Assembly: GCF_001263175.1 (NCBI RefSeq)
Contig: NZ_CP012332.1
Span: 3,864,220-3,928,219 of the forward strand
Origin: Vulgatibacter incomptus
Lineage (GTDB): Bacteria > Myxococcota > Myxococcia > Myxococcales > Vulgatibacteraceae
Direction of reading: 5' to 3'
Length of the DNA stretch: 64,000 nucleotides
Shown: positions 55,219 to 64,000 of the stretch, one piece after another
How positions within the stretch are numbered: the stretch's first letter is position 1
Layout of the letters: every line of letters begins with the position of its first letter
The notes under the pieces: generated by a model
Seen by the model: the letters and a program-made list of their open reading frames with translations, nothing else
What the model was told of the DNA's origin: nothing
Databases searched by the model: none
Program-made: the position numbers and the translations under genes

Positions 55219-57588
55219 ATGGCTCCGAACGGCTGTCTCCATTGCAAGAGCCCCGTGCCCGAAGGGGCGGCCGACCCGGCGTTCTGCTGCACGGGCTGCA
55301 AGGCGGTCTTCGGCCTCCTTCGAGAGCAGGGTCTCGAGCGCTACTACGATCTGGCCGGCGAGAGCGTCGTGCCGGTGGCCGATTCGAGCGGCGAGCGCAG
55401 CGACGCCTGGCTCGAGCCGATCCTCGCGCGGAGCCTCGAGGGCGAAGGAGCCGTCTGCACCCTCGACCTCGACGTCCAGGGCCTCCACTGCGCCGCATGC
55501 GTGTGGCTGATGGACGAGCTCTTCCGCCGCCGCGAAGGCGGCTCGGCACTCACGGTGAACCCGGCGCTGGGGAAGCTCCGCGTCTCGTGGCAGCGGGGCC
55601 GCTTCGACCCCCGCGCCTTCCTCGCCGACGTGGAGCGCTTCGGCTACCGCTTCGGCCCCAGCCGCAAGCGCACGGTCGACGGATCGCGCGGGCTGCTGCT
55701 TCGCCTGGGCATCACCGCCGCGCTGGCGATGAACGTGATGCTCTTCTCCGTGGCCTTCTACGTGGGCCTCGCGCCGCAGGAGGAGCGCATCTACCGGCTC
55801 TTCACCGAGCTCTCCGTCTGGCTCTCGGCGGCGGTGGTCTGCATCGGCGGCTGGCCCTTCTTCAAGTCGGCGTGGCTCTCCCTGCGGCGGGGCGTGCTGC
55901 ATCTGGACCTGCCGATCGCCCTCGGGATCCTCCTCGTCTTCGGAACCTCGCTCCACCAGGCCCGCGGCGGCAGGGGCCTCTTCTACTTCGACACGCTCAA
56001 CACCTTCACGACGCTGATGCTGGTGGGCCGCTGGCTCCAGCAGCGGATCCTGGACCGCAACCGCCGCTTCCTCCTCGAGGACGGAGGCGCCGACGGCATC
56101 CTCGTCCGCCGCCGCGAGGGCGATCGCCTGGTCGCGGTGCGGGCGCCCCTGGTGCGGGCAGGCGATCACCTGGTGGCGGCGCCCGGCGACCTCGTCCCCG
56201 TAGACGCCCAGGCTCTCGAGGCGGGCTCGTTCTCGACCGACTGGATCACGGGTGAGGCCGAGGTCCGCGAGATCCCGGCGGGACAGCGGGTTCCGGCGGG
56301 AGCGTTCAACGCCGGCAGGCGCGCCATCGCCCTGGTGGCCGATACCGACTTCGAGGAGTCGCCGCTTCCGGCGCTGCTGCGCACCACGGCGCCGCGGTCC
56401 TCGTCCACCCACGCCCGCTTCTGGGATCGGCTCTCGCGCATCTACGTGGTCGCCGTCCTGGCGATCGCCGCCCTCGGCCTCGGCGTCTGGTGGCCTATGG
56501 ATCCCGAGCGCGCCCTCGAGGTCACGGCGGCGCTCCTGGTGGTCACCTGCCCCTGCGCGATCGGCATCGCGATTCCCCTGGCCTACGAGCTCGCCCAGTC
56601 GCGGCTGCGCAAGGCGGGCTTCTTCGTCCGCCGCCAGGATCTCCTCGACGAGCTCCCCCGCGTCCGCAAGCTCCTCTTCGACAAGACGGGGACGCTCACC
56701 CTCGGCCGCCTGAGGCTGCGCGAGACCGAAGGCCTCACCGCCCTCGCACCCGAGCTGCGGGATGCCGCCTTCGACATGGCCTCGCGCAGCAACCACCCCG
56801 TGAGCCGCTGCCTCTCGGAGGAGCTCGCCAGAATGGGCGCGCGCTTCGACGCCGACGCCTCGGTGGAGGAGCTCCCGGGCCTCGGCCTCCAGCTCGTGAG
56901 AGGTGGCCACACGTTCCGGCTGGGACGGCCGGCCTGGGCGGGCGCCGACGCGGCGGATCCCGCTTCGACCGTGCTCTCGATGGACGGCGCCGCCGTCGCC
57001 GCATTCCGCACCGAGGAGACGCTTCGGGTGGACGCGCGCCGGGAGCTCGACGCCCTCCGCGAGCAGGGTCTCGAGGTCTGGCTCCTCTCGGGCGACGCGC
57101 CCGCGAAGGTCGCCGCCGTCGCCACCCGCCTCGGGATCGACGAGGAGCTCGCCAAGGGCGCGCTCTCTCCCGAGGCGAAGGCGGCCCTGGTGGACGAGCT
57201 CGACGAGGGAGACACGCTCTTCCTCGGAGACGGCGTCAACGACAGCCTCGCGTTCGAGCGGGCGACGTGCGCCGGCACGCCGGCCATCGACCGCCCCGTG
57301 GTCCCGGGCAAGGCGGACTTCTTCCTGCTCGGCGAGGGCATCCGCCCGATCCGCGAGGCGATCTCGCTCTCCCTGCGGCTGCGCCAGGTCAACCGGAGGC
57401 TGATCGCCGTGGCGGTCGCCTACAACCTCCTGGCCGTCGTGGTCTCGCTGGCCGGGTGGATGACCCCGCTGCGCGCGGCGATCGTCATGCCGCTCAGCTC
57501 GATCGGGATCCTGCTCTTCACCCTGGCCAGCCTCGAGGGGCGGGAGCCGAAAATGGAGACGAACCGGATGACGGAGGCGTGGCGATGA
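55219..57588 (+). CDS. ccoI: Copper-translocating P-type ATPase CcoI/FixI
   Basis: It pumps copper for cbb3 oxidase maturation. The protein has 789 residues. In order: an N-terminal Cys-rich domain ([21 protein letters not shown]), an HMA-like domain ([14 protein letters not shown]), TM helices, the actuator loop (DWITGEAE), the CPC copper site ([14 protein letters not shown]), the phosphorylation site [16 protein letters not shown], and [11 protein letters not shown]. Start 55219 was taken from the Cys-rich domain; no clear ribosome-binding site is seen. The stop overlaps ccoS by 4 nt (ATGA). Confidence 0.92.
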   Translation: MAPNGCLHCKSPVPEGAADPAFCCTGCKAVFGLLREQGLERYYDLAGESVVPVADSSGERSDAWLEPILARSLEGEGAVCTLDLDVQGLHCAACVWLMDELFRRREGGSALTVNPALGKLRVSWQRGRFDPRAFLADVERFGYRFGPSRKRTVDGSRGLLLRLGITAALAMNVMLFSVAFYVGLAPQEERIYRLFTELSVWLSAAVVCIGGWPFFKSAWLSLRRGVLHLDLPIALGILLVFGTSLHQARGGRGLFYFDTLNTFTTLMLVGRWLQQRILDRNRRFLLEDGGADGILVRRREGDRLVAVRAPLVRAGDHLVAAPGDLVPVDAQALEAGSFSTDWITGEAEVREIPAGQRVPAGAFNAGRRAIALVADTDFEESPLPALLRTTAPRSSSTHARFWDRLSRIYVVAVLAIAALGLGVWWPMDPERALEVTAALLVVTCPCAIGIAIPLAYELAQSRLRKAGFFVRRQDLLDELPRVRKLLFDKTGTLTLGRLRLRETEGLTALAPELRDAAFDMASRSNHPVSRCLSEELARMGARFDADASVEELPGLGLQLVRGGHTFRLGRPAWAGADAADPASTVLSMDGAAVAAFRTEETLRVDARRELDALREQGLEVWLLSGDAPAKVAAVATRLGIDEELAKGALSPEAKAALVDELDEGDTLFLGDGVNDSLAFERATCAGTPAIDRPVVPGKADFFLLGEGIRPIREAISLSLRLRQVNRRLIAVAVAYNLLAVVVSLAGWMTPLRAAIVMPLSSIGILLFTLASLEGREPKMETNRMTEAWR

Positions 57589-57740
57589 GCGTCATGGTCC
57601 TGCAGGTCTTCGTGAGCCTCATGCTCGTGGTCGGCTCGGTCGTCCTCCTCGCCATCAGCATCAAGCAGGACGATCACGAGCACGCAGACCGGCTCTCGCT
57701 CCTCCCATGCGAGCCGGAAGACCGCGAAGAGAATTCCTGA
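57585..57740 (+). CDS. ccoS: cbb3 oxidase assembly protein CcoS
   Basis: The 51-residue protein has one TM ([20 protein letters not shown]) and a cytoplasmic tail with a conserved [18 protein letters not shown] stretch, which matches CcoS/FixS. It helps copper insertion in cbb3 assembly. It starts in the stop codon of ccoI (ATGA) and ends 14 nt before the fused ccoNO. Confidence 0.85.
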   Translation: MSVMVLQVFVSLMLVVGSVVLLAISIKQDDHEHADRLSLLPCEPEDREENS

Positions 57741-57754
57741 GAAGAGGAAGAAAC

Positions 57755-60061
57755 GTGGAAGAGAGACACATCGTATACAACGACGGAGTGGTGAGGCAGT
57801 TCACCTGGGCCGCCATCCTCTGGGGCATCGTCGGCATGGCCGTCGGGGCTCTCGTCGCCACCCAGCTCGCCTGGTGGCAGGCGAACTTCGACATCCCCTG
57901 GCTGACCTTCTCGCGACTGCGCCCGCTGCACACGAACGCGGTGATCTTCGCCTTCGTGGGCAACATGATGTTCGCCGGCATCTACTACTCGACCCAGCGC
58001 CTGGTGAAGGCGCGGCTGGCCTCCGATCTCCTCTCCAGGATCCACTTCTGGGGCTGGCAGGCGATCATCGTCGCCGCGGCGATCACGCTGCCCCTGGGCT
58101 ACTCGCAGTCGAAGGAGTACGCGGAGCTCGAGTGGCCCATCGACATCGCCATCGCGGTCGTATGGGTGATCTTCGCGATCAACTTCTTCTGGACCCTGGC
58201 GAAGCGCACCGAGAAGAACCTCTACGTCGCGATCTGGTTCTACATCGCCACGATCGTCACCGTGGCGGTGCTCCACATCGTCAACAACCTCGCGCTCCCG
58301 CTCGGCGCCCTCAAGAGCTACTCGATCTTCGGCGGGGTCCAGGACGCGCTGGTGCAATGGTGGTACGGCCACAACGCGGTGGCGTTCTTCCTCACCACGC
58401 CGATCCTCGGGATCATGTACTACTTCCTCCCCAAGGCCGCCGGGAGGCCGGTGTACTCGTACCGCCTCTCGATCGTGCACTTCTGGGCCCTGGTATTCGT
58501 ATACATCTGGGCCGGCCCCCACCACCTGCTCTACACCTCGCTGCCCGACTGGGCGCAGTCGCTGGGCATGGTCTTCAGCGTGATGCTCTGGGCGCCGTCG
58601 TGGGGCGGCATGCTCAACGGCCTGCTCACGCTCCGCGGCGCCTGGGACAAGCTTCGCACCGACCCGGTGATCAAGTTCCTGATCGCGGGCGTGACCTTCT
58701 ACGGCATGGCCACGTTCGAGGGGCCGCTGCTCTCGATCAAGAGCGTCTCGGCGCTGGGTCACTACACCGACTGGATCATCGGCCACGTCCACGGCGCCGC
58801 CCTCGGCTGGAACGGCTTCATGGCCGCGGGCATGTTCTACTGGCTCGTGCCCAGGCTCTACGGCACGAAGCTCCACTCGACCCGGGCCGCCGACGCCCAC
58901 TTCTGGATCGGGACCGCCGGCATCCTCCTCTACGTCGTGGCGATGTGGGTCTCGGGGATCAGCCAGGGCCTGATGTGGCGGGCGTTCAACCCCGACGGCA
59001 CGCTGCTCTACCCGGACTTCGTCGAGACGCTCCTCGCCATCCGGCCGCTCTACATCGTGCGCCTGGTGGGTGGCTCGCTCTACCTGGGCGGCTTCGTCCT
59101 CATGGGCTGGAACCTCGTGATGACGGCGCGCGCCGGCGCCGCGGTGAACGGCGAGGCGAAGGTGGTGGTGGAGACGCGGCCCGCGCCTCCGGTCTCGAGC
59201 TGGGGCCTCGTCGCGAGCCGGCCCGTGTTCTACGTGGTCGGGCTCTTCGCCCTGGCGGTGGTCTTCGCCCTCGGCAACGTCTTCGTGGCGGTGGCGGCCC
59301 TCGCCGGGATCGCGGTGGTCGGCCTCTTCGCGCTCTTCTCGCGCCGCGACCCTTCCAGCCCGGGCTGGCACGGGCTCCTCGAGGGCCGGTCGCTGCTGTT
59401 CACGGTGCTCACGCTGGTCGCGATCCTCATCGGCGGCGTGGCGGAGATCCTCCCGACCGTGCTGGTGGAGGACTCGGTGCCGCGCAACGGCACGGCCCGC
59501 CCCTACACGCCGCTCGAGCTCGCCGGCCGGGACATCTACGTGAAGGAGGGCTGCTACAACTGCCACTCGCAGCAGATCCGCCCCTTCCGCTCGGAGAAGC
59601 TGCGCTACGGCGACCCGTCGACCATCGACGAGTCGATCTACGACCACCCGTTCCAGTGGGGCAGCAAGCGCACCGGCCCGGACCTCGCCCGCGTCGGTGG
59701 CAAGTACCCGAACCTCTGGCACTACACCCACATGCTCGACCCGCGGGCGACCAGCCCCGGCTCGAACATGCCCAACTACCCGTGGCTCGCCGTGCGGCCC
59801 GTCCCCGTGCGCGAGGCGCCCGACAAGCTTCGCGTGATGCAGCGCCTCGGCGTCCCGTACACGGACCAGGACGTGGATCTCGCCGAGACCCGCTACCGCG
59901 AGCAGGCGGAGGCGATCAGCGCGGACCTCGCGAAGTCCGGTGTCGACCTGCAGTGGGATCGCGAGCTCACCGCGGTGATCGCCTACCTGCAGCGGCTGGG
60001 CAAGACGCCGCCCGCTCCCGCACAGGGCAAGGACCTCACGGCGACGAAGGAGGTGCAGTGA
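57755..60061 (+). CDS. ccoNO: cbb3-type cytochrome oxidase, CcoN-CcoO fusion
   Basis: The 768-residue protein joins the catalytic subunit and the mono-haem c subunit, usually two proteins. CcoN (about 1-475) has 12 TM helices and the haem/copper ligands: [55 protein letters not shown] and [19 protein letters not shown]. About 480-560 is a TM linker. CcoO has [20 protein letters not shown] with haem-binding CYNCH at 600-604 and [20 protein letters not shown] and a Met ligand in [11 protein letters not shown]. The GTG start at 57755 follows AGAGGAAG. The fusion ties the two subunits at 1:1. Its stop overlaps the ccoQ ATG by 1 nt. Confidence 0.95.
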   Translation: MEERHIVYNDGVVRQFTWAAILWGIVGMAVGALVATQLAWWQANFDIPWLTFSRLRPLHTNAVIFAFVGNMMFAGIYYSTQRLVKARLASDLLSRIHFWGWQAIIVAAAITLPLGYSQSKEYAELEWPIDIAIAVVWVIFAINFFWTLAKRTEKNLYVAIWFYIATIVTVAVLHIVNNLALPLGALKSYSIFGGVQDALVQWWYGHNAVAFFLTTPILGIMYYFLPKAAGRPVYSYRLSIVHFWALVFVYIWAGPHHLLYTSLPDWAQSLGMVFSVMLWAPSWGGMLNGLLTLRGAWDKLRTDPVIKFLIAGVTFYGMATFEGPLLSIKSVSALGHYTDWIIGHVHGAALGWNGFMAAGMFYWLVPRLYGTKLHSTRAADAHFWIGTAGILLYVVAMWVSGISQGLMWRAFNPDGTLLYPDFVETLLAIRPLYIVRLVGGSLYLGGFVLMGWNLVMTARAGAAVNGEAKVVVETRPAPPVSSWGLVASRPVFYVVGLFALAVVFALGNVFVAVAALAGIAVVGLFALFSRRDPSSPGWHGLLEGRSLLFTVLTLVAILIGGVAEILPTVLVEDSVPRNGTARPYTPLELAGRDIYVKEGCYNCHSQQIRPFRSEKLRYGDPSTIDESIYDHPFQWGSKRTGPDLARVGGKYPNLWHYTHMLDPRATSPGSNMPNYPWLAVRPVPVREAPDKLRVMQRLGVPYTDQDVDLAETRYREQAEAISADLAKSGVDLQWDRELTAVIAYLQRLGKTPPAPAQGKDLTATKEVQ

Positions 60062-60240
60062 TGTACCAGGAGTTCTATCGAAACAGCGCGCTCCTCCACC
60101 TGCCGCTCGTGGCGCTCCTGCTCTTCCTGGCGGTCTTCGTGGGCACGCTGGCGTGGCTCTTCGTCTTCCAGCGCAAGAGCCCCCGCTTCGACCGCCTCGC
60201 CGACCTCCCCCTCGAGCTGGACGAAAGGCCCCGGAAATGA
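60061..60240 (+). CDS. ccoQ: cbb3 oxidase subunit CcoQ
   Basis: This is a 59-residue one-TM protein (LLHLPLVALLLFLAVFVGTL) with a short charged tail (QRKSPRFDRLADLPLE), as in CcoQ/FixQ. It stabilises the oxidase. It begins at the ccoNO stop (TGATG) and its own stop overlaps ccoP (ATGA, 60237-60240). Confidence 0.8.
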   Translation: MYQEFYRNSALLHLPLVALLLFLAVFVGTLAWLFVFQRKSPRFDRLADLPLELDERPRK

Positions 60241-60806
60241 GCCACATCACGAACGAGCCGGCCGACACGGGCCACGACTACGACGGCATCCGCGAGTACG
60301 ACAACCGGCTGCCGAACTGGTGGCTCGCGACCCTGTTCATCACGATCGTCTTCGCCTTCGGTTATTGGATGTATTACCACGTGCTCGGCTCCGGGCCGCT
60401 GCAGATGGCGGAGTACCACGCGGAGATGGACGCCGCGTCGGCGAAGGCCGCGACCCTGGCCGCGAGCCGGGGTGAGGCCACCGACGAGAGCCTCCTCGCC
60501 TTCTCGAAGGATCCGGCGGTCACCGCCGCCGGCGCGGCGGTCTTCGGGCAGTCCTGCTCGGCCTGCCACGGGGCGAGCGGGGAGGGCGGCATCGGCCCCA
60601 ACCTCACGGACGACCACTGGATCCACGGCGGAAAGCCCACGGAGATCCTGAAGGTGATCCGCGAGGGCGTCGCGGCGAAGGGCATGCCTTCGTGGGGCCC
60701 GATGCTCGGCGCGGAGAAGACCGAGCAGCTCGCGGCCTTCGTGGTCTCGCTGAAGGGCAAGAACGTCCCGGGCAAGGGCCCCGAGGGCGAGCTGGTCCAG
60801 GACTGA
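60237..60806 (+). CDS. ccoP: cbb3 oxidase CcoP-like subunit with a single haem c
   Basis: The 189-residue protein has the CcoP N-terminal TM region (YDGIREYDNRLPNWWLATLF, ITIVFAFGYWMYYHVLGSG) and one cytochrome c domain with CSACH at 107-111 and KGMPSWGPML as the Met ligand. Ordinary CcoP is di-haem, about 300 residues. Only one CxxCH is visible, so this is a shortened, mono-haem form. It would carry electrons from soluble cytochrome or bc1 to CcoO. The first codon overlaps ccoQ by 4 nt, and ccoG starts 3 nt after it ends. Confidence 0.85.
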   Translation: MSHITNEPADTGHDYDGIREYDNRLPNWWLATLFITIVFAFGYWMYYHVLGSGPLQMAEYHAEMDAASAKAATLAASRGEATDESLLAFSKDPAVTAAGAAVFGQSCSACHGASGEGGIGPNLTDDHWIHGGKPTEILKVIREGVAAKGMPSWGPMLGAEKTEQLAAFVVSLKGKNVPGKGPEGELVQD

Positions 60807-60809
60807 ATC

Positions 60810-62261
60810 ATGGCGACACGCGAGAAGCCGAGCCTCCAGCGCCTCTCCTCGATCCACAAGGACGGATCGAGGAACCACGTGCACCCCGCCGACGTGAAGG
60901 GTCGATTCGTGCGCAGGCGCACGGTGGCCTACGCCGCGCTGATCGCGATCTACCTGGCGCTCCCCTTCGTGCGGATCGGGGGAGCGCCGGCGGTCTTCCT
61001 CGACGTGGCCGGGAGGCGCTTCTTCCTCTTCGGCGCCACCTTCAACGCCCAGGACTTCTGGCTGGTGGTCTTCCTGCTGGCGGCCATCGGCTTCTCGCTC
61101 CTCTTCTTCACCGCCTGGCTGGGCCGCGTCTGGTGCGGCTGGGCCTGCCCGCAGACCGTCTTCCTCGAAGGGGTCTACCGCCGCATCGAGCGGTGGATCG
61201 AGGGCCCCCGCGAGGCGCGGATCCGCCTCGCTTCGGCGCCGTGGAGCCCCGGCAAGATCGCCCGCAAGGTGCTGAAGCACGCGGCCTTCGTGGTCGTCTC
61301 GCTCCTGCTCTCCCACGCCTTCCTGAGCTTCTTCGTCTCCCTCGGCTCCCTCGTCGAGATCGTCCAGCGGGATCCGCGGGAGAACCCGGCGGCCTTCCTC
61401 TGGACCATGGCCGTCGCCGGCGCGCTCTACTTCAACTTCGCCTGGTTCCGGGAGCAGCTCTGCATCGTGATCTGCCCCTACGGCCGGCTCCAGTCCGCCA
61501 TGCAGGACGACCACAGCCTGGTCATCGGCTACGACGTGGGGCGGGGCGAGCCGCGCGGGAAGATCCGGCGGGAGGAGCGCCACCCGCTCCCGGTGGTCTC
61601 GGGAGAGCCGCTCCCGAAGGCTCCGGCGGAGAAGGGTGACTGCGTCGACTGCAACCGCTGCGTCGTGGTCTGCCCCACCGGGATCGACATCCGCGACGGC
61701 CTCCAGCTCGAGTGCATCGGATGCGCACAGTGCGTGGACGCCTGCGACGACGTGATGATCAAGATCGGCAGGCCCACCGGGCTCATCCGCTACGACTCGC
61801 AGGCCGGCCTCACGGGGCAGCCGAAACGCACCTTCCGGCCTCGTCTCGTGGCCTACGGCGCGCTCCTCCTGGTGGCCTGCACCTCCCTCGCCCTGGGCCT
61901 CTCCCGCCGCACGCCCTTCGAGGCGAACCTCCTCCGGGTCCGGGGCGCGCCCTTCGTCCTCACGGACGACGCCGTGCGCAACCAGTTCGAGCTCCACCTG
62001 GTGAACAAGAACCCCGGGCCGACCGACCTCATGGTGGAGGTCTCGGCCCCGTTGGAAGCGAGCTTCACGCTGCCCCACCACAAGGTGCACCTCGAGTCCC
62101 TGGAGAGCTTCCGCTTGCCGATCTTCGTGAGCGTCCCGCGCGAAGGCTTCCCCGGCGCCTTCGAGGTCCGGATCGACGTGGAGGACGGCGCCTCCGGCAA
62201 GCGCAGGGCGATCGAGGCGCGCTTCCTTGGGCCCGCCCCGTCGCATAAGGAAGGCACATGA
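60810..62261 (+). CDS. ccoG: cbb3 oxidase accessory iron-sulfur protein CcoG
   Basis: CcoG (FixG/RdxA) is a membrane copper(II) reductase for cbb3 assembly. The 483-residue protein has five TM helices, the WCGWACPQTVFLEGVYRRIE segment, CIVICPYGRLQSAMQDDHS, two ferredoxin-like clusters (CVDCNRCVVVCPTGIDIRDG, CIGCAQCVDACDDVMIKIG) and a C-terminal immunoglobulin-like domain. All four-Cys sets look complete. The stop overlaps the small TM gene by 4 nt (ATGA). Confidence 0.94.
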   Translation: MATREKPSLQRLSSIHKDGSRNHVHPADVKGRFVRRRTVAYAALIAIYLALPFVRIGGAPAVFLDVAGRRFFLFGATFNAQDFWLVVFLLAAIGFSLLFFTAWLGRVWCGWACPQTVFLEGVYRRIERWIEGPREARIRLASAPWSPGKIARKVLKHAAFVVVSLLLSHAFLSFFVSLGSLVEIVQRDPRENPAAFLWTMAVAGALYFNFAWFREQLCIVICPYGRLQSAMQDDHSLVIGYDVGRGEPRGKIRREERHPLPVVSGEPLPKAPAEKGDCVDCNRCVVVCPTGIDIRDGLQLECIGCAQCVDACDDVMIKIGRPTGLIRYDSQAGLTGQPKRTFRPRLVAYGALLLVACTSLALGLSRRTPFEANLLRVRGAPFVLTDDAVRNQFELHLVNKNPGPTDLMVEVSAPLEASFTLPHHKVHLESLESFRLPIFVSVPREGFPGAFEVRIDVEDGASGKRRAIEARFLGPAPSHKEGT

Positions 62262-62389
62262 AACGGTTCCTCGCCGATCGACCCTGGCTCTTCGTGGTCG
62301 TGCTCCTCGCGATCTTCGTCGCCGCCAACCTCGCCGTTCTCGTCGCTGCCCAGCTCTCGCACGGGCCGGATGTGATCCATGCTCCCTGA
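62258..62389 (+). CDS. 43-residue single-TM protein in the cbb3 operon
   Basis: The frame from ATG 62258 (overlapping the ccoG stop) reads MKRFLADRPWLFVVVLLAIF then VAANLAVLVAAQLSHGPDVI, a single TM protein. Full CcoH/FixH is about 150 residues with a periplasmic domain; this could be a truncated or minimal version keeping only the TM part, or a separate small subunit. It overlaps the first codons of hemN by 11 nt, which favours a real, coupled gene. Confidence 0.55.
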   Translation: MKRFLADRPWLFVVVLLAIFVAANLAVLVAAQLSHGPDVIHAP

Positions 62390-63776
62390 AAACCGGATGG
62401 CCGAGCTCGTCGCACGCCACGACAAGCCGGGACCCCGCTACACCAGCTACCCCACCGTGCCGGCGTGGACCGACGCCTTCGGCCCCGACGACTTCGCGGC
62501 CAAGCTCGAGGAGGCCGGCGCCGCGGGCGACGAGCTCCCGCTCTCGCTCTACGTGCACCTCCCGTTCTGCCGGGAGCTCTGCACCTACTGCGGCTGCAAC
62601 GTCGTCATCTCCAGCAATCGCGACAAACACGAAGAGTACGTCGAGGTGGTGCGGGCCGAGCTCGACCTGGCGGCCGATCGCCTCGGGCGCCGCAACCGGC
62701 TCCTGCAGCTCCACTACGGCGGCGGCACGCCCACGAGCCTCGACGAGGCCCTCCTCGTGCGCCTCTGGGACAAGATCACGGAGCGCTTCGAGGTGCGGCG
62801 CGACGCCGAGGTGGCCATCGAGGTCGATCCGGTGGTCACGAGCCGTGAACAGCTCGCGCTCCTCCGCGGCATGGGCTTCAACCGGCTGTCGCTAGGGGTG
62901 CAGGACTTCACACCCGAGGTGCAGAGGGCGGTGAACCGGCTCCAGACCGTGGAGGAGACGGAGAAGCTGGTCGAGTACGCGCGGAAGCTCGGCTACCGGG
63001 GCATCAACTTCGACCTGATCTACGGTTTGCCGCACCAGCGGATGGAGACCTTCGCGCGCTCGATCGAGGAGGTGATCCGCCTGGCGCCCGACCGGGTGGC
63101 GATCTTCTCCTACGCACACGTTCCGGATCTTCGGCCCCATCAGCGCAAGATCGACGAGGGGACGCTCCCGGCAGGGCCCGAGAAGCTCGCGCTCTTCCAG
63201 CACGCGCGGGAGCGGCTCCTCGCCGAGGGCTACGTGGCGATCGGCATGGATCACTTCGCGCGGAAGGACGACGAGCTCGCGCTGGCCCAGGCCGAGCGAC
63301 GCCTCTCGCGGAGCTTCCAGGGCTACACCGTGAGGCCCGCGCCGGACATCGTCGCGGTCGGAGCCACGGCCATCTCGGACCTGCGGGGCTCGTACGCGCA
63401 GAACGTGCGGCCGCTGGGCGCTTACTACGAGGCGATCCGCGCCGGCCGCTTCGCTACCGAGAAGGGCGCGTGGCTCGAGCGGGACGACCTCCTGCGCCGG
63501 GACGCGATCACGCAGCTCATGTGCAACTTCCACCTCGACCTGGGCGCCCTCGGCGAGAAGCACGGCGTGGACGCAGCGCGGGAGCTCTCGAGCTCCCTCG
63601 AGGCGCTTCGGCCCCTCGAGGAGGATGGCCTCGTCCGCCGGCTCCCTGGTGCGGTGGAGGTGACGCCGGACGGACAGCCCTTCGTGCGCGCGGCGGCGAT
63701 GGCCTTCGACGCGTGGCTCGGGCGGCTGCCTCCGACCCGCAAGGGAAAGCTGCCGGTCTTCTCTCGGACGATCTGA
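62379..63776 (+). CDS. hemN: Oxygen-independent coproporphyrinogen III oxidase HemN
   Basis: This 465-residue radical-SAM enzyme converts coproporphyrinogen III to protoporphyrinogen IX without O2. It has PGPRYTSYPTVPAWTDAF, LYVHLPFCRELCTYCGCNVV (the CxxxCxxC cluster plus the third conserved Cys), HYGGGTPT, FNRLSLGVQDF and INFDLIYGLPHQ. Location at the end of a cbb3 operon is a known arrangement, supplying haem under low oxygen. ATG 62397 is a possible later start. Confidence 0.94.
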   Translation: MLPENRMAELVARHDKPGPRYTSYPTVPAWTDAFGPDDFAAKLEEAGAAGDELPLSLYVHLPFCRELCTYCGCNVVISSNRDKHEEYVEVVRAELDLAADRLGRRNRLLQLHYGGGTPTSLDEALLVRLWDKITERFEVRRDAEVAIEVDPVVTSREQLALLRGMGFNRLSLGVQDFTPEVQRAVNRLQTVEETEKLVEYARKLGYRGINFDLIYGLPHQRMETFARSIEEVIRLAPDRVAIFSYAHVPDLRPHQRKIDEGTLPAGPEKLALFQHARERLLAEGYVAIGMDHFARKDDELALAQAERRLSRSFQGYTVRPAPDIVAVGATAISDLRGSYAQNVRPLGAYYEAIRAGRFATEKGAWLERDDLLRRDAITQLMCNFHLDLGALGEKHGVDAARELSSSLEALRPLEEDGLVRRLPGAVEVTPDGQPFVRAAAMAFDAWLGRLPPTRKGKLPVFSRTI

Positions 63777-63819
63777 AGGCCGAGCCCAGCGCTGGGTCGA
63801 ACGCCGGGCGCTTCGACCG

Positions 63820-64000
63820 TCAGCGGGCGTAGGCCGCGTGGGCGCGGCTCGATGCGCCGGCGCGCTCCAGCTCGAGGCGCAGCTCGTCCCGGAGGGGCTG
63901 CGCGGCCTCGATGCAGGCGGAGACCAGCGCCGAGGCTTCGGCGACCCGGTCGGCCGGGATCGAACTGCCGCTGGCCTGGAGGGCCTCACAGTGCTCCCAG
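63820..64000 (-). CDS. C-terminal part of an unidentified protein (runs off the right edge)
   Basis: On the minus strand, 60 codons read into the window and end with TGA at 63820-63822 (…[20 protein letters not shown] and AYAR). They are Ala/Glu/Arg-rich and helical. The start is outside the window and no family can be given. It is convergent with hemN, with a CCCAGC/GCTGGG palindrome at 63785-63796 between them. Confidence 0.45.
   Translation of the reverse strand, partial: WEHCEALQASGSSIPADRVAEASALVSACIEAAQPLRDELRLELERAGASSRAHAAYAR

Noticed and set aside
57674..60268. Antisense open frame of about 860 codons opposite ccoNO
   Set aside because: The plus strand encodes a clear oxidase; the antisense product is Arg/His/Gly-rich with no family features.
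63785..63796. CCCAGC/GCTGGG palindrome between hemN and the last gene as a terminator
   Set aside because: It has no loop or T-run as a hairpin; it might act only as part of a larger structure, so it is not listed separately.

Overview
The window is very GC-rich chromosomal DNA with overlapping GTGA/ATGA operon junctions, many lipoproteins, PKD/Ig/NHL/beta-propeller secreted proteins, a fused CcoN-CcoO oxidase and a TcB/TcC-type RHS toxin. This combination suggests a myxobacterium (Myxococcota, possibly Vulgatibacter-like). That assignment is inference from gene content; no rRNA, tRNA, CRISPR array or insertion sequence was seen.

Layout. 1-5 kb (minus strand): cysE (partial)-cysK, a dimethylformamidase-like/NHL lipoprotein and a SUFU-domain protein. 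5-11 kb (plus): an LpoB-like lipoprotein with an apparent frameshift, a COG3014-like lipoprotein, an Ig-like-repeat lipoprotein, and a tandem pair of secreted proteins of which the first is broken by a 16-bp deletion. 11-15 kb: rarD, slyD, then a translationally coupled trio of a PTR1/FolM-type reductase, a FolB-cupin fusion and a second SDR. 15-25 kb: a PKD lipoprotein and mfd (minus), then grpE-dnaK-pyrF-dnaJ (plus).

25-43 kb is the accessory region. A small Cys-rich protein and an HTH protein precede a phage-like lysis module: a TM/coiled-coil protein, a T7-lysozyme-type amidase, a holin-like protein and two nested membrane proteins resembling spanins. A strong intrinsic terminator lies 15 nt before the first lysis gene. 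A second terminator separates the module from a 2281-residue TcB-TcC fusion whose C-terminus is an HExxH metallopeptidase, followed by a small lipoprotein (candidate immunity). Next come a degenerate Hsp70 gene, a displaced 5'-truncated RHS copy with a different C-terminal toxin and its own small candidate immunity gene, two small ORFs, and an intact Hsp70-like gene. The working hypothesis is an RHS/Tc toxin released by a dedicated lysis cassette (comparable in principle to the type 10 systems of Yersinia Tc loci), with a toxin-tip/immunity/Hsp70 unit that has been duplicated and recombined.

43-50 kb holds a mixed set of redox and stress genes: FAD oxidoreductase, cupin, GFA protein, a glutathione-transferase remnant, a DsrE-like protein, duplicated TMEM175 channels flanking an aldo/keto reductase, a quinone oxidoreductase-like protein and a pirin. 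50-54 kb: a large beta-propeller lipoprotein. 54-64 kb: a truncated haemoglobin and SafE-like membrane protein diverge from a cbb3 oxidase operon (ccoI-ccoS-ccoNO-ccoQ-ccoP-ccoG-small TM protein-hemN), a coherent microaerobic respiration and haem-synthesis unit. A gene of unknown function runs off the right edge.
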